The translations under genes and the position numbers were made by a program. From Crotophaga sulcirostris (Eukaryota > Chordata > Aves > Cuculiformes > Crotophagidae): a DNA stretch of 64,000 nucleotides. Location: positions 248,001 through 312,000 of the forward strand of contig VYZB01000217.1 in the NCBI GenBank assembly GCA_013397455.1, read 5' to 3'. How positions within the stretch are numbered: the stretch's first letter is position 1; each line of letters starts with the position of its first letter. Below, one piece after another: positions 37,401 to 47,700 of the stretch. The notes under the pieces are model-generated. The model worked only from the letters and a program-made list of their open reading frames with translations, made no database searches and was not told where the DNA came from.

Positions 37401-38198
37401 TAACCAACACTTTCAGTAGCATGGTCTTCATCAGTGAGATATTTCCTACTACCAAAAACATTAAAGCATGTCAACCCAAACTTAACTGCAAGATTGTAAT
37501 ATCAGTTACATTGTACCTTTTTATCTTTTTTCTTTCTGATACTAGCATTGGATAGTAGTGCAGTCTAGGTTAAACCGCATTTAGCCATTTGTAATCTGCA
37601 TGCTATAGTGTTTGCACAGTTCTTCTACACACAAACAGTAGTGTGACACTAGCACCAAATCCAATACAGTGTATAGCCGAGCTGTGGACTCCTGGAGTGC
37701 ATCGAGGATAATTTCTTAAGTTAGGTAATACACAGCCCTACCAGAAGGAATGTGTTACTGGGCCTGTTTGTCACCACTACAAATGGGCTCATTAGAAATA
37801 TCAAGATTGGAGGCTGTCTGTGCTGCAGTGATTGTGCAGTGGTAGAGTTCATAGTCCTGAGGTACATTGGTCAAGAGCCTGAATTTTAGGAAAGCAAACT
37901 TCTAGCTGTTCAAGGAGTGGGTCAATAAGATGCCCCGGAAAACTGCCCTCAGGCACAAGGGAGCAGAACACAGCTGATAGATCTTTGAGGACACTTTTCA
38001 CAGAGCACAGGAGCTCTCAGTCCCCAGGTGTAAGAAATCAGGAAAGCAAGGCAAGAGACCAACATTGCTGAGTCGAGAGCTGATGGTCAAACTAATGGGC
38101 AAGAAAGAACTGCACAGGCAGTATGGGACCTGATGGGACATATCCCAGAGTCCTGAAAGAACTGGCTCATTGGGTTGCCAAACCGCTCACCATAATAT

Positions 38199-38450
38199 TT
38201 GAAAAGTCATGGCAGTCAAGTGAAGTCGCTTGTGACTAGAAAAAGGGAAATATCACACCAATTTTTAAAAAGGGTAGAAAGAAGGGCCCTGGGAACTGCC
38301 AACTTGTCAGCCTCTCCTCTGTGTCCGGGAAGATCATTGCATAAGATCCTCCTAGAAGCTATGCTAAGGCACGTGCAGGACAGAGAGATGATTTGGGACA
38401 GTGAGCATGATTTCATGAAGGGCAAGTCTTGCCTGACCAGCCTTCTATGA
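38199..38450 (+). pseudogene. CR1 reverse transcriptase N-terminal fragment
   Basis: An 83-codon open block with CR1 RT features HVQDREMIWDSEHDFMKGKS and SCLTSLL, the counterpart of the QHGFTKGKSCLTNL region before motif A. After it a degraded motif A (FCKAFDMV) is visible in another frame near 38503-38530. The block is a remnant without catalytic capacity. Confidence 0.8.
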
Positions 38451-38646
38451 TGGAGTGACTGCATCAGTAGACAATCAAAGAGCTACAGATGTCATTTATC
38501 TGAACTTCTGTAAGGCCTTTGATATGGTCATCCACAAGATCTTTCTCTCTAAACTGGAGTTATGAATTTGATGAGTGAACTCTTCGATGGATAAGGAATT
38601 GTATGGATTGTCGCATCCAGAGTGTAGGGGTCAACAGCTCAGTCAG

Positions 38647-38721
38647 GGATGCGGTTTAGTGATGTACTTGGCAGTGTTAAGTTTATGGTTGGATTTGTGG
38701 TTTATGGTGATTCTGTGATTT
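38647..38721 (+). mobile_element. Nested CR1 3' end inserted in an older CR1
   Basis: Inside the host CR1, after GTCAACAGCTCAGTCAGGGA, the sequence turns into a CR1 3' terminal UTR (GGTTTAGTGATG, CTTGGCAGTGTTAAG, TTATGGTTGGA). It ends in a TGATTCTGTGATT octamer tail and then returns to RT sequence (GGGATTGAATGAATCCTCAGC). The order of events is host CR1 first, nested copy later. Some host bases around motif B are missing at the junction. Confidence 0.75.
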
Positions 38722-38901
38722 TGTACTGTTTAATAAGTTTTAATAACATAGTGGGATTGAATGAATCCTCAGCAAATTTTCAGGTGACACCAAACTGAGT
38801 GGTAAGGTTGACACACTTCAGGCACAGGATGCCATCCAGAGGGGTGTGCACAAGCTTGAGTAGTGGACCTATGTGAACCTTATTAGGTTCAACAGGGACA
38901 A

Positions 38902-39314
38902 ATGCAAGGTCCTGCATCTGAGTCAGATCAACTCCGGTATCAACACAGGCTGGGGGCTGAAGGGATTGAGGACAGTCCTGAGAATAAGGACTTGGGGGTA
39001 TTGGTGGATGAAAAACTGGACTTGAACTGGCAATGTGCACTTGCAGCCCAGCAAGCCAATCATATCCTAGGCTGCATGAAAAGAAGCACAATTGGCAGGT
39101 CGACGGAAGTGATTCTGCTCTGGTGCAACTCTATCTGAAGTGCTGTGTCCAGCCATGGAGTGCTCCACACAGGAAAGACATGGATCTGTTAGAACGGGTC
39201 CAGAGGAGGGCCGTGAATATGATAAAAAGAAAGGCATTGTTCAGTGTGGAGAAAGATCCAGAGAGACCTTATTGTGGCCCTTCAGTACTTAAAAGAGGTT
39301 TAGAAGGAAAATGA
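38902..39314 (+). pseudogene. CR1 ORF2 C-terminal fragments
   Basis: Two overlapping open blocks in different frames, 38902-39138 and 39033-39314. They contain [35 protein letters not shown] and MDLLERVQRRAVNMIKR, the CR1 post-palm signatures in order. A frameshift near 39080-39130 separates them. Confidence 0.85.
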
Positions 39315-39609
39315 GGACAGACTTTTTAGTAGGGTCTCTAGCGAAAAGACAAGGGGTAATGATTTGAAAGTAAAGGAGAATAGATAAAAGGAAGACATTT
39401 ATTTATGATGGAGGTGGTGAAACACTGGAACAGGTTGCTTATGAGGTGGTAGATGCACCGTCACAGGGAACATTCAATGCCAATTTGCATGGGGAATTGA
39501 GCAACCTGTTCCAGTTGAAAATGTCCCTGCCTATTGCAGGGGTGTTGGACTGGATGTCTTTTAGAGGTCCCTTGCAACATAAAATTTTTTTGTAATTCTA
39601 TGATTCTAC

Positions 39610-42455
39610 AGTTTCCTGTTATAAAGCAGAGCTATATACTGCCTTAGGATGTAATGTCCAGCCCTATGTGACTTTACATCTCTTAGTGAAAGAAATCTGC
39701 CAGCTAGACGCAATAAGAAATATCCAAATCTCATCCAGACTCCTGACTTTTTTCTTATAAAGCAGACTCAGGTATTTTTATTAAGAACAAACTTGTGAAC
39801 ATATTAAAACATAAAAANNNNNNNNNNNNNNNNNNNNNNNNNNNNNNNNNNNNNNNNNNNNNNNNNNNNNNNNNNNNATTATTGTAAATTATTTTTCTTT
39901 GCTCAGTATAAGTCTCAAAAGACAAGAGAAGGACTAAACAATAAATTTGCTGAGCTGCATTTACAGACTGGGTCATTCTTTTCACAGTGTTAGCAAGTAG
40001 TTTGTTGGTCTTACTAACTCTTTTAAAAAGATATACATAATATTGGTGAGTCAGAATAATTGTTTTTTATGGAATACTTCTCAAAGGGTCAGTTGGATTT
40101 TTTTTGCCTATGAACATTTACAGTGTTCTTCATTTAAGGATGCATACAGGGAATAAGGGTTGGAGACGTACAATTACTTTGAAGTGTCTGTCCCTGAAAT
40201 CTGGGTGTCAGACTGGACAGAATCTTTATTTTGAACTATGATGCCAAACACTGTCCTCTATTATATTCCAAAAAAGAACATGAGATTTGGCTAATTGCCA
40301 TTGGGGCACCTGACTTCAAAATGTAGGTCTTCAATTGTTGCACATATGTTTCACAACCCCAGAAATCATTAATTCCTCTCAGTGATTTTCTGCCATGTTT
40401 CCTACATGTTTCTCCTGTGGTTGCCCAAGTCTCTACAGCTTGGCAATGTTAAGAACCTGAATGCATATTTCACTGTTTTCCAATAGACTCTCCTAGTGTA
40501 TTTTTGCCAGGTCAGGCCTAGAGCAACATAAAAACAACTAGATCTGATCAAATGCCAAGGAAGGGCAGTACTTCTACTAAGATTTTTGGAGATCGAGTTT
40601 TCTCATACCTGGGTCGTAAAAACTGATTTGAACACAGCTGCTGGGAGATGACCCTGGCCATCACACTCAAGGATATCTTTATGTTGTCTTGTCAGCTTCT
40701 TTAGAGCATAAATATTCACCAGGAGGAGAAAGTGTATGCGTTCATATCATTGTGTATAGGACTTCTTTGTCGGAGGAAGTAGATAAGGATTCCAATTTCT
40801 TCTCTAAAAAGTACTTAAAACCTAACCCGGAGTACTTAGAAGAGTCAAGTCCAAAGCCTTCTTCTTCTCATATTTTTTTTTACCTTTCTTCCTTTCTGTG
40901 ATTTCATATTCAAATTTACTTCTTTTGCTTTACAACATTCATTAATTGCAAGTGATGAGTGAAATTAACGATAAATTTTCATCCCACTGTGGTGCAGATT
41001 TTATGCTTCCTTAACAGCGCAAAGAAAGAGTATCTTTTATTGAGAGCAAAGAGAATACATACCCTTTACCAAAGGTAGGGGTTATAAAAATAAATTGTAC
41101 ATGTCTTCACAACTATGCGTTTCTCAGGGGTTGAACTTCCACTAGTATATTATGCAAGCTGTTTTTTTAAATACACTAATTATTTTACATTATGTTTATT
41201 AAATCCTCCAAATCATTGTTGTTCACCAGCTACCCAATTTCCTCAAGTGCAAGCAAAAGAAATACAGGTCATCCATGGCTTTGACGTGCTTTTGACGAAT
41301 ATGGTCTGTATAACATTTACCACAACTCAGAATAGAAATCATTATTTCAGCAAAGCCTGTTATTGTTCATTAGTACAAAGAGTGTGTAATAAATATAACG
41401 AGATTGCTTGGTTTACTATATCTTTGTCATCTAAAGCAGTTCCATGAATAACTACAGGGATTTGTATTTGAATGACTTATTTGCTTGCTGCCTAATAAAT
41501 AACATGTAATTAGGATAATGTATTGTTTCCTGGTTATGCTAGCAATGTAGTGGAGGAAAATAAGAGGATGATTTCAGATACAAAATAATACTAGATAATT
41601 TTAACTCTATCCCTTAAAATACTTGGACTCATTATGTATGTCTTAAACTGCTGGGAGGTCTGTGTGTAAAGAAAAAGCAGGAAATAGGTTTAATGAGTTC
41701 CTTATTACTCAGCCCACGAATTATTACACAGGTAGCATAAAACTGTAGCAACTGCTTTGCATGTAAAATTTCCCTCTGTCTGAATAAGGCACACATGGTG
41801 ACCTGACACTAGTGATTTAAAATGGGCAAACACAAGTCTGAACGTTTTACTCAATTTTTTTCCACACTTTTTTCCACATTTCTCNCCATTTTTACGGTAG
41901 ACGGTCCAGCATATATCAGGATCAACAGTGAATAGGTGTCCATTCTCACCAGCTGGCTGCACTGGAAATAAACATTTTGCCTTGAAAAGACCTCATAGCA
42001 CTCAGAAGAGATACTTGTTTGCTTTGTAAACATTGAACTGGGTGTATGCCATGATGTATAGTAGCAGTGACAAAAAAAAAAAAAAGCAGAAAACAAAACA
42101 GATAGCTCCAATCTTTGGTCTTAACCAGACTGCAAATACTTGCTTGCCTGTGAAAGTCACCATCTCAACCAACAAATGTTTTTCCTGACCCATACTTCTG
42201 AGATAGTATGGCCCTAGTTGTTGGCAAGGAGTCCAGAAGAAAGAGTGATATTAAGATAATTGGTGCACGCTGCCAAGAAGATGGACTTTCCTTGGTAAAA
42301 ATAAAATGGAAGAAGCTATATAAGGTGACTGTTGATGGACTGGATTTGTCTGTGCAAATGTTGGTTCCTATAATCTGCTGAAGTTTCTGCCCCAGGAACA
42401 AGTGATGACTTGATTGAAAGAGGCTCCACTTGTGGGTTTCAGCTTTCTTGTCTTC
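39610..42455. other. Intergenic/intronic sequence with a 60-N gap
   Basis: AT-rich sequence without a recognised gene. It holds the assembly gap 39818-39877, a single ambiguous base at 41885 and a 13-base A run near 42071-42086. Confidence 0.5.
39818..39877. other. Assembly gap (60 N)
   Basis: Sixty consecutive Ns flanked by A-rich sequence on the left and AT-rich sequence on the right. Confidence 0.99.
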
Positions 42456-43023
42456 TGTGTTGGGTCTAGCTGAGATGGAGTTAATTTTCTTCATGGCAAC
42501 CCATAACGTGCTGTGTTTCGGTTCTGTGGCTAAAACTATAGTTACACCAATGTTTTGGCTATTGCTGAAAAGCACTTGCACATCTTCAAGGCCTTCTATT
42601 TTTTTACACCGTGTTCACAAGCTAAGTAGGATTGGGATAGGCAAGAAACTGTGAAGAGACAAAGTCAGGACAGTTGACCCAAACTAACCAAAGGGATATC
42701 CTATACCATAGGATGTTGTGCTCAGCAACAAATATTCAAGTAAAAGAGGAAGAAAACAGGATATTTTTGATGCTGGTGTCTGTCTTCCCAATTAGCTGTT
42801 GCATGTGCTGAGGCCCTTCTTTCCAGGAAGTGGCTGGACACCTGTCTCCCCATGGCAAATAGTAAATACCTTCCTTATTTTGCTTTGCTTGCAGGTACAG
42901 CTTTTGCTTCACCTATTAAACTGTCTTTAACTTGATCCACAAGCCTTCTTGTCTTCCTTCTATTTTCTCCCTGTCCTGCAGCAGTGTGGGGTACTTGACT
43001 GCTGGCTAGGGTCAATGACTGCA
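42456..43023 (+). mobile_element. Endogenous retrovirus solo LTR (ERVL-like, bird)
   Basis: A 568-bp segment has a TGTGTTGGG start and a GACTGCA end. Internally it matches the layout of a common bird ERV LTR: a GATGGAGTTAATTTTCTTCA block near the 5' end, GACCCAAACTAACCAAAGGG in the middle, a polyadenylation signal ATTAAA near 42916, and a GT-rich/CTG end. No internal gag, pol or env region lies next to it and no second LTR is present, so it is a solo LTR left by recombination, or a fragment. Flanking 5-bp duplications are not clear. The family assignment rests on my memory of the LTR pattern, not a database search. Confidence 0.7.
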
Positions 43024-43739
43024 GTTTCCTTGTAAGCTTGGGAAAAGTGACAGGCACTTTTAGAAAAGCAAATCATAATTCCATCCAGTGTCCTGGGATT
43101 TCTCCAACTCTTTTTGATTCCTGTATGGTATGTGTTTTCCACCTACAATGTATTCCCAGTAGTTTGAAAACCAACTTGTATTCCTGAAGAGTGGCTACAG
43201 GCAGCTGACTCTGCAGCACTGCTTTGAACATCTAGCCCTAAGGCTCTGATAAATAAGCTAAGGCAAGGAATTATAGAGATAAGATTGTTCCTTTTGTCCT
43301 TCATTTACTCCGTTGGATTTACCAGCAACTATTAATCACTGTAGGTCTGTATCACACAACTATTCTGCCAGCCCTATGCAATGCCAGAGGCACAATGGAG
43401 CAAGATAGGGAAAGGAGATCAACAAGTAGTTTGAAGTGAAATGACAGGTCTGTTCTTCTATGGGCCAGAGCAGAAAAGGCCAGAGTAGAAAATCTACCTT
43501 TGGTGTGCAACATGTGATATGTTTTGAAATTTGCAGTGTACTCAGTTTGAGAAGCAAGGCCTACTTTAACCTCTTGATTGCAGGCTTTCCAACTACCTGC
43601 ATTTGTTTTTCCATGGACTGATTGTAACTGACTGATTTTAGTGCAAATCTAGCCTGCTTAATAGTATTATTTAAAGTTGTGGTTTATTTTAGGTAAAACT
43701 GTTATAAGGAATTGCGTGAAATCTCAGTTAAGATGTATC
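43024..43739. other. Intergenic/intronic sequence, no gene seen
   Basis: About 700 bases of unique-looking sequence between the solo LTR and a CR1 tail. Nothing was recognised. Confidence 0.55.
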
Positions 43740-43827
43740 CTGCCCTGTCACTGCCCATGGCAGCAGGATTGGAACTATGTGATCTTTAAAGTCCCTTCCA
43801 ACTAAAACCATTCTATGATTCTGTGAT
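43740..43827 (+). mobile_element. CR1 3'-end fragment, severely truncated
   Basis: Only the last 88 bases of a CR1 are present: CACTGCCCATGGCAGCAGG, TTGGAACTATGTGATCTTTA, CCTTCCAACTAAAACC and the octamer tail ATTCTATGATTCTGTGAT. This is the extreme 5' truncation typical of most CR1 copies. Confidence 0.93.
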
Positions 43828-44289
43828 CTTCAACAAGTATGAAACATCATTATTTAATATATCTTTTAGTGGAACGGACCTCTTATTTCTTGTCTCACTG
43901 CAAACTGATCCTCCATATGTTTATCCGCTGTCAGTGGTGTTTTAAGACTTGTTTACTTAAATTCTTCAGAAAATCACCTATTACAAATTTCACATGATGT
44001 CCTTTTGGATTAGTTGTCTGCATGAGCAAATTTGAAATATATGGGTGTGCACATAAACACACACATGTCTGGATGTTCAAAGCCAAGTTTCTAGGAAGAG
44101 GAAAATTTTGCAGATCTGACTTTTAAAGCCCTTTCATTGCCCTCCATTTTCCCTTTATATTTTTGCACACAACGAAAAGGACCAAGACGACCCTTTTTCA
44201 GTGCTTAAGTATTTCCAATACCAGTTCAGAGGGGTGGATGCTAGAGAACAGCTGAAGAAAAATGAACCAGATCAGGAGGGAAGCATTTG

Positions 44290-44520
44290 CTTAAATGTTT
44301 TGCTAAATGCACTTTAATGCAGCATTTATATTAGTGCCTGTGTTAACTCCTTATCTATTAGCTGCAATTCAACAAGGTGACCAAGTAAAAACATAATGTA
44401 ATACTGTGAACAATCCCTTTACTTCATTAGCAATAGCTCCTAAACTAAGTTCAGCATATATTTAACTGCCTTACTGAGCTACCTCTTTAATGAATATGTT
44501 TTATTTAAGGTTATCTAGAG
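44290..44520. promoter_or_regulatory. Possible conserved non-coding element (weak)
   Basis: The stretch has the vocabulary of developmental enhancers: CACTTTAATGCAGC, TTTATATTAGTG, ATTAGCTGCAATTC, TCATTAGCAATAGC and TTTAATGAATATG, with many TAAT/ATTA cores and no homopolymer runs or repeat signature. It has no CpGs, so it is weaker than the 17.3-18.3 kb candidate. Confidence 0.2.
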
Positions 44521-44688
44521 TTCTAATTTGAAGGCACTTTTTTTGTTGTTTTTTTTGTTTTCTATTTCAAGGCCATGAAGTGCTGCTTCAAAAGTTATTT
44601 TCCAAGCTAAGGCTTTTCCTTTCCCTACAGTTCAATACGAGGCCATATCCTGTGTTTACCACCCTCCATGTCCATCAAATAATTTAGA

Positions 44689-44715
44689 GGGGAGGGGAGG
44701 GGAGGGGGAGGGAGG
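44689..44715 (+). other. G-quadruplex-forming tract
   Basis: Runs of 4, 4, 4, 5 and 3 G's, then GG, separated by single A's. Five runs of at least three G's with one-base loops exceed the canonical quadruplex pattern. Confidence 0.85.
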
Positions 44716-47700
44716 ACATTTCTTCTAATTAACATACACAATGCAAACAGAATAGTGACATTCCTTAGTGCAATAAGACAACTAAGTGCTTCCTCTTTAC
44801 TAGTGTAGGAGCGACAATTGCGAAGAAAAGGAGGAAAGCTTTCTCCATTGTGCTGGAGGGGGTGTGCACCATTTATCAAGCTGACTGTTTTGTCATATCA
44901 GTGGAAGGACCCTGGAGAGTCCTGACCATGAGATTGAAGGTTGGTACCAATTTACTGTAACACAAATGCATTGAACAGGAAAGAGAGAGCTCCTAATCTC
45001 TTCAATTTTCTTGCATTACCCTGAAGGCTAGGGAATTAAATGAAACAGTATCTGGTGACAACTTTAGAGGGTCCTGAATACATGACAGAAAAAGTATTAA
45101 AATAGCTCAATAGTTTTATTTTATATGTGTGTGTTACTCTTACCCTGGCATAAGGAACCAGGTCATAAAAAACTGCCTTGTATGTCTCCTTAAAAGAAGG
45201 AAAGAAGCCTTTTGAATTCAGCGTCTGTCTGGTTCAAACTTGGAAACAATATTTTTTTAAAAAACTGTATAAAATATTATTTTCAAAAATAAACAAAACA
45301 TATCCTGGGGGTTTGTCATTTTCTGTTTGTTCATTGACTTTGGCAAACTTGCATTGCACCTTTGATCTTTAGCAGTGCCAGTCTCTGCAAAACCATATGA
45401 ACAGGAGAATTTGTTGTGCCGGTCAGCCCTCCTGCCCACTTCCTCCAGAGTCCTTGCACCGGTCTCTCCAGAAGAGGGTGAAAGACATTCCAACACTGTG
45501 TCAGTGAAGGCAATCAAGATCTTGTTGAAACTTTATCCAGAGAGTGTTTTAAACATTCAACTTTATTTCCTGATTAGTCATTTCTCAGCTTGCAATAACT
45601 ACTGCAATGCTAGGTATTCATATCTATGTAAGTGTCCATCCCCTCATTAAATCTTGCTTATTTCTGACATCACCGAATGCTGCATGGAATACCAGCGACT
45701 TCAGCGTTAGTACACAAAAATATGGAAAGAAAATATTTATACAGAATCATCTCTTGTACACATTTAATACTTGGTTAAAACACATAGCACCTTCCTTTAC
45801 AAGGCTGCCCACAGTAGCAGCTTCATTCCAAGTGCCACAAGCAAGATATAAATAATAATACTACTACATGGTTATATATAACTGGGAATAAACTTAAGGC
45901 ATCTCTATACCTCCAATTTAAAGGACTGCTAAAGGCCATCATTTCCCATTTCCTAGTGGGTTGGGGGAGTGAGGAGTCACATAATAAAAGGATATACACA
46001 ATTATTATAGCATTACCATTTGCAATCCTAGAGTTAAAGGTCAGTGTGGTTTGCTACTGTAATATTTCCAGGGATTTATAACTTGCCTGCATAAAAACTT
46101 GCTCCAGGTTAATATTTTCTACATTGAGTGTTAGTGCAGATATGAATTTTATTTTTTATTTTTATTTGTGTGTTAAAAAAAAGAAGAAAAACTTTCACTG
46201 TAGATACAGTTCCAGTCCTTTGTTCTTTTAAACTTATACTTTCTTGTAAACATACATGGTTTAGAGTTTAGAACACTGCTTTAGAAAGTGAGATTGGAGA
46301 AAAAAACAAGCCAAAGTTATTTCAGAGTTTGAAAATCAGATAGAAAAGCAATAGTATTGAAATCATAATTTTCAGGTTTTATGAAGCCCTAAGCATTTGT
46401 GTATACACATACCTATGTCACGTACAGATTTTATTATTCACAAAAGTAACACGTCTTATATAGGCAATACCTCTTTCATCACTTGAAAAATAATTTTATT
46501 TGTACTATAAGAAACAGTGATACATTATCATGGGAAAAACATCACAGTCCTGCAAGATAAGTAACATCTTCCCCACAGGAGAGCTACTAATGAGCTGGGC
46601 ATTGGACCAGTAAGGTATTTTAGTACGTGTTTTCCAAGGGAACCTCCCCGCATCTGCGGCAGGGACTGGTGAGTGTTACAAGTCATTGCTGTGCATTGGG
46701 AGGATTTCTGCAGTAAATTGGGAAGGTAGTAGGGAACCAGTTGCCTTTCGAGGCCTGCAGTCCCCCCTCACCTTCACTTTGATCGCCTATAAAGACTTCT
46801 GAAAAACCTTCCTGCTCCCACCACAACGCCCAGCCAAGAGATCAGACTTCCCCCTTCCATCTGGACATGTGCATGTACCAGTTGAGTTTGGAGCTCCCTC
46901 AGCTCTCTTAGCATCCTCTCCTCAGAGTCTCGGTGTGAATCAGTTTGAATGCTGCAGGTTTAAAATAGTCTTCTTTGAAGCCATCTTTCCATGATACTGC
47001 TCCTTGCAAAGCTACATTTTTTTCTTTTAGAATTAATTGAGCAGATTAAGTAGCTTTTTTCTTTCATCTTCACGTGGTTTTGGTTTATTGTTTTCTCCAT
47101 ATGCCCTGTCTGAAAGAGATATACCCACAAAGGAGTGGTGGTCCTGAGGAATGGAAATACATGGGACAGCTTTTTCAGGCTTTTAACTATGTGATTTTTA
47201 CTCCTGATATTTTCTCAAGAGAAATTCACACTTAAGAGGTAAACCAAACTTTTATCAGGTCATGTGGCTTTGAAGAAAGAACAAGGGTGAGGAGCTTCAT
47301 GCTCTGAATCCTGGAGCAAGGGACACCTGTCTAATTGTTCCATTATAGTCAGCCTCTATTTTTTTTCTCCATCTTGATCTTTGCTGGCTTTGCTTATTTG
47401 GATGTTAACTCGTTTGTAGCATGGCATCATTCTCCAGTACCACTTTACACAGTCTGGCCCAATCTCTTGCATCTCTGCATGCAGCTGTGGATAGATGTTT
47501 AGAAAGCACTTAAACTTTTTCCTGTTATTTGAAATAATGATCTGGTTTATGTTCTTATTTTCTTCCACCTCCATGAATTAGTCCTTTTCCTGTTTGTTTT
47601 GTCAAGTTATGTCATAGAATAGTTTGTAAATGCATAATTTCCATTGAATCACATTCCCTTGGGAATAATAGTTTGTCAAAGATTTGCCTTCTGTTCAGCA

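Larger units (their letters stand above)
23451..37682. other. Long intergenic/intronic stretch with a few candidate elements
   Basis: About 14 kb without a recognised gene. Supported or proposed items inside it are a TTTG microsatellite (24290-24325), a CpG-retaining island at about 24320-24870 with two candidate minus-strand exons, a hAT transposase fossil (29604-29846), and a candidate plus-strand exon (31324-31445). The remainder is AT-rich with occasional homopolymer runs, and I see nothing else in it. Confidence 0.5.
37683..39609 (+). mobile_element. CR1 non-LTR retrotransposon with internal deletion and a nested CR1
   Basis: The copy starts in the ORF2 endonuclease-RT linker (GGACTCCTGGAGTGCATCG). 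It passes through the linker until about 38115, then jumps to the RT fingers segment, so several hundred bases have been lost internally. It ends with the CR1 block TTTTAGAGGTCCCTTGCAAC and the octamer tail ATTCTATGATTCTA. A short foreign CR1 3' end interrupts it at about 38647-38721, at the junction before RT motif B. All frames are broken. Confidence 0.9.

Noticed and set aside
42165..42581. 138-codon minus-strand open frame
   Set aside because: It straddles the boundary between unique sequence and the antisense strand of the solo LTR, shows no domain or splice support, and is plausible by chance.
46780..46830. TATAAAG in a GC-richer patch, considered as a promoter
   Set aside because: An isolated TATA-like hexamer occurs by chance. 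No initiator, CpG island or downstream exon was found.
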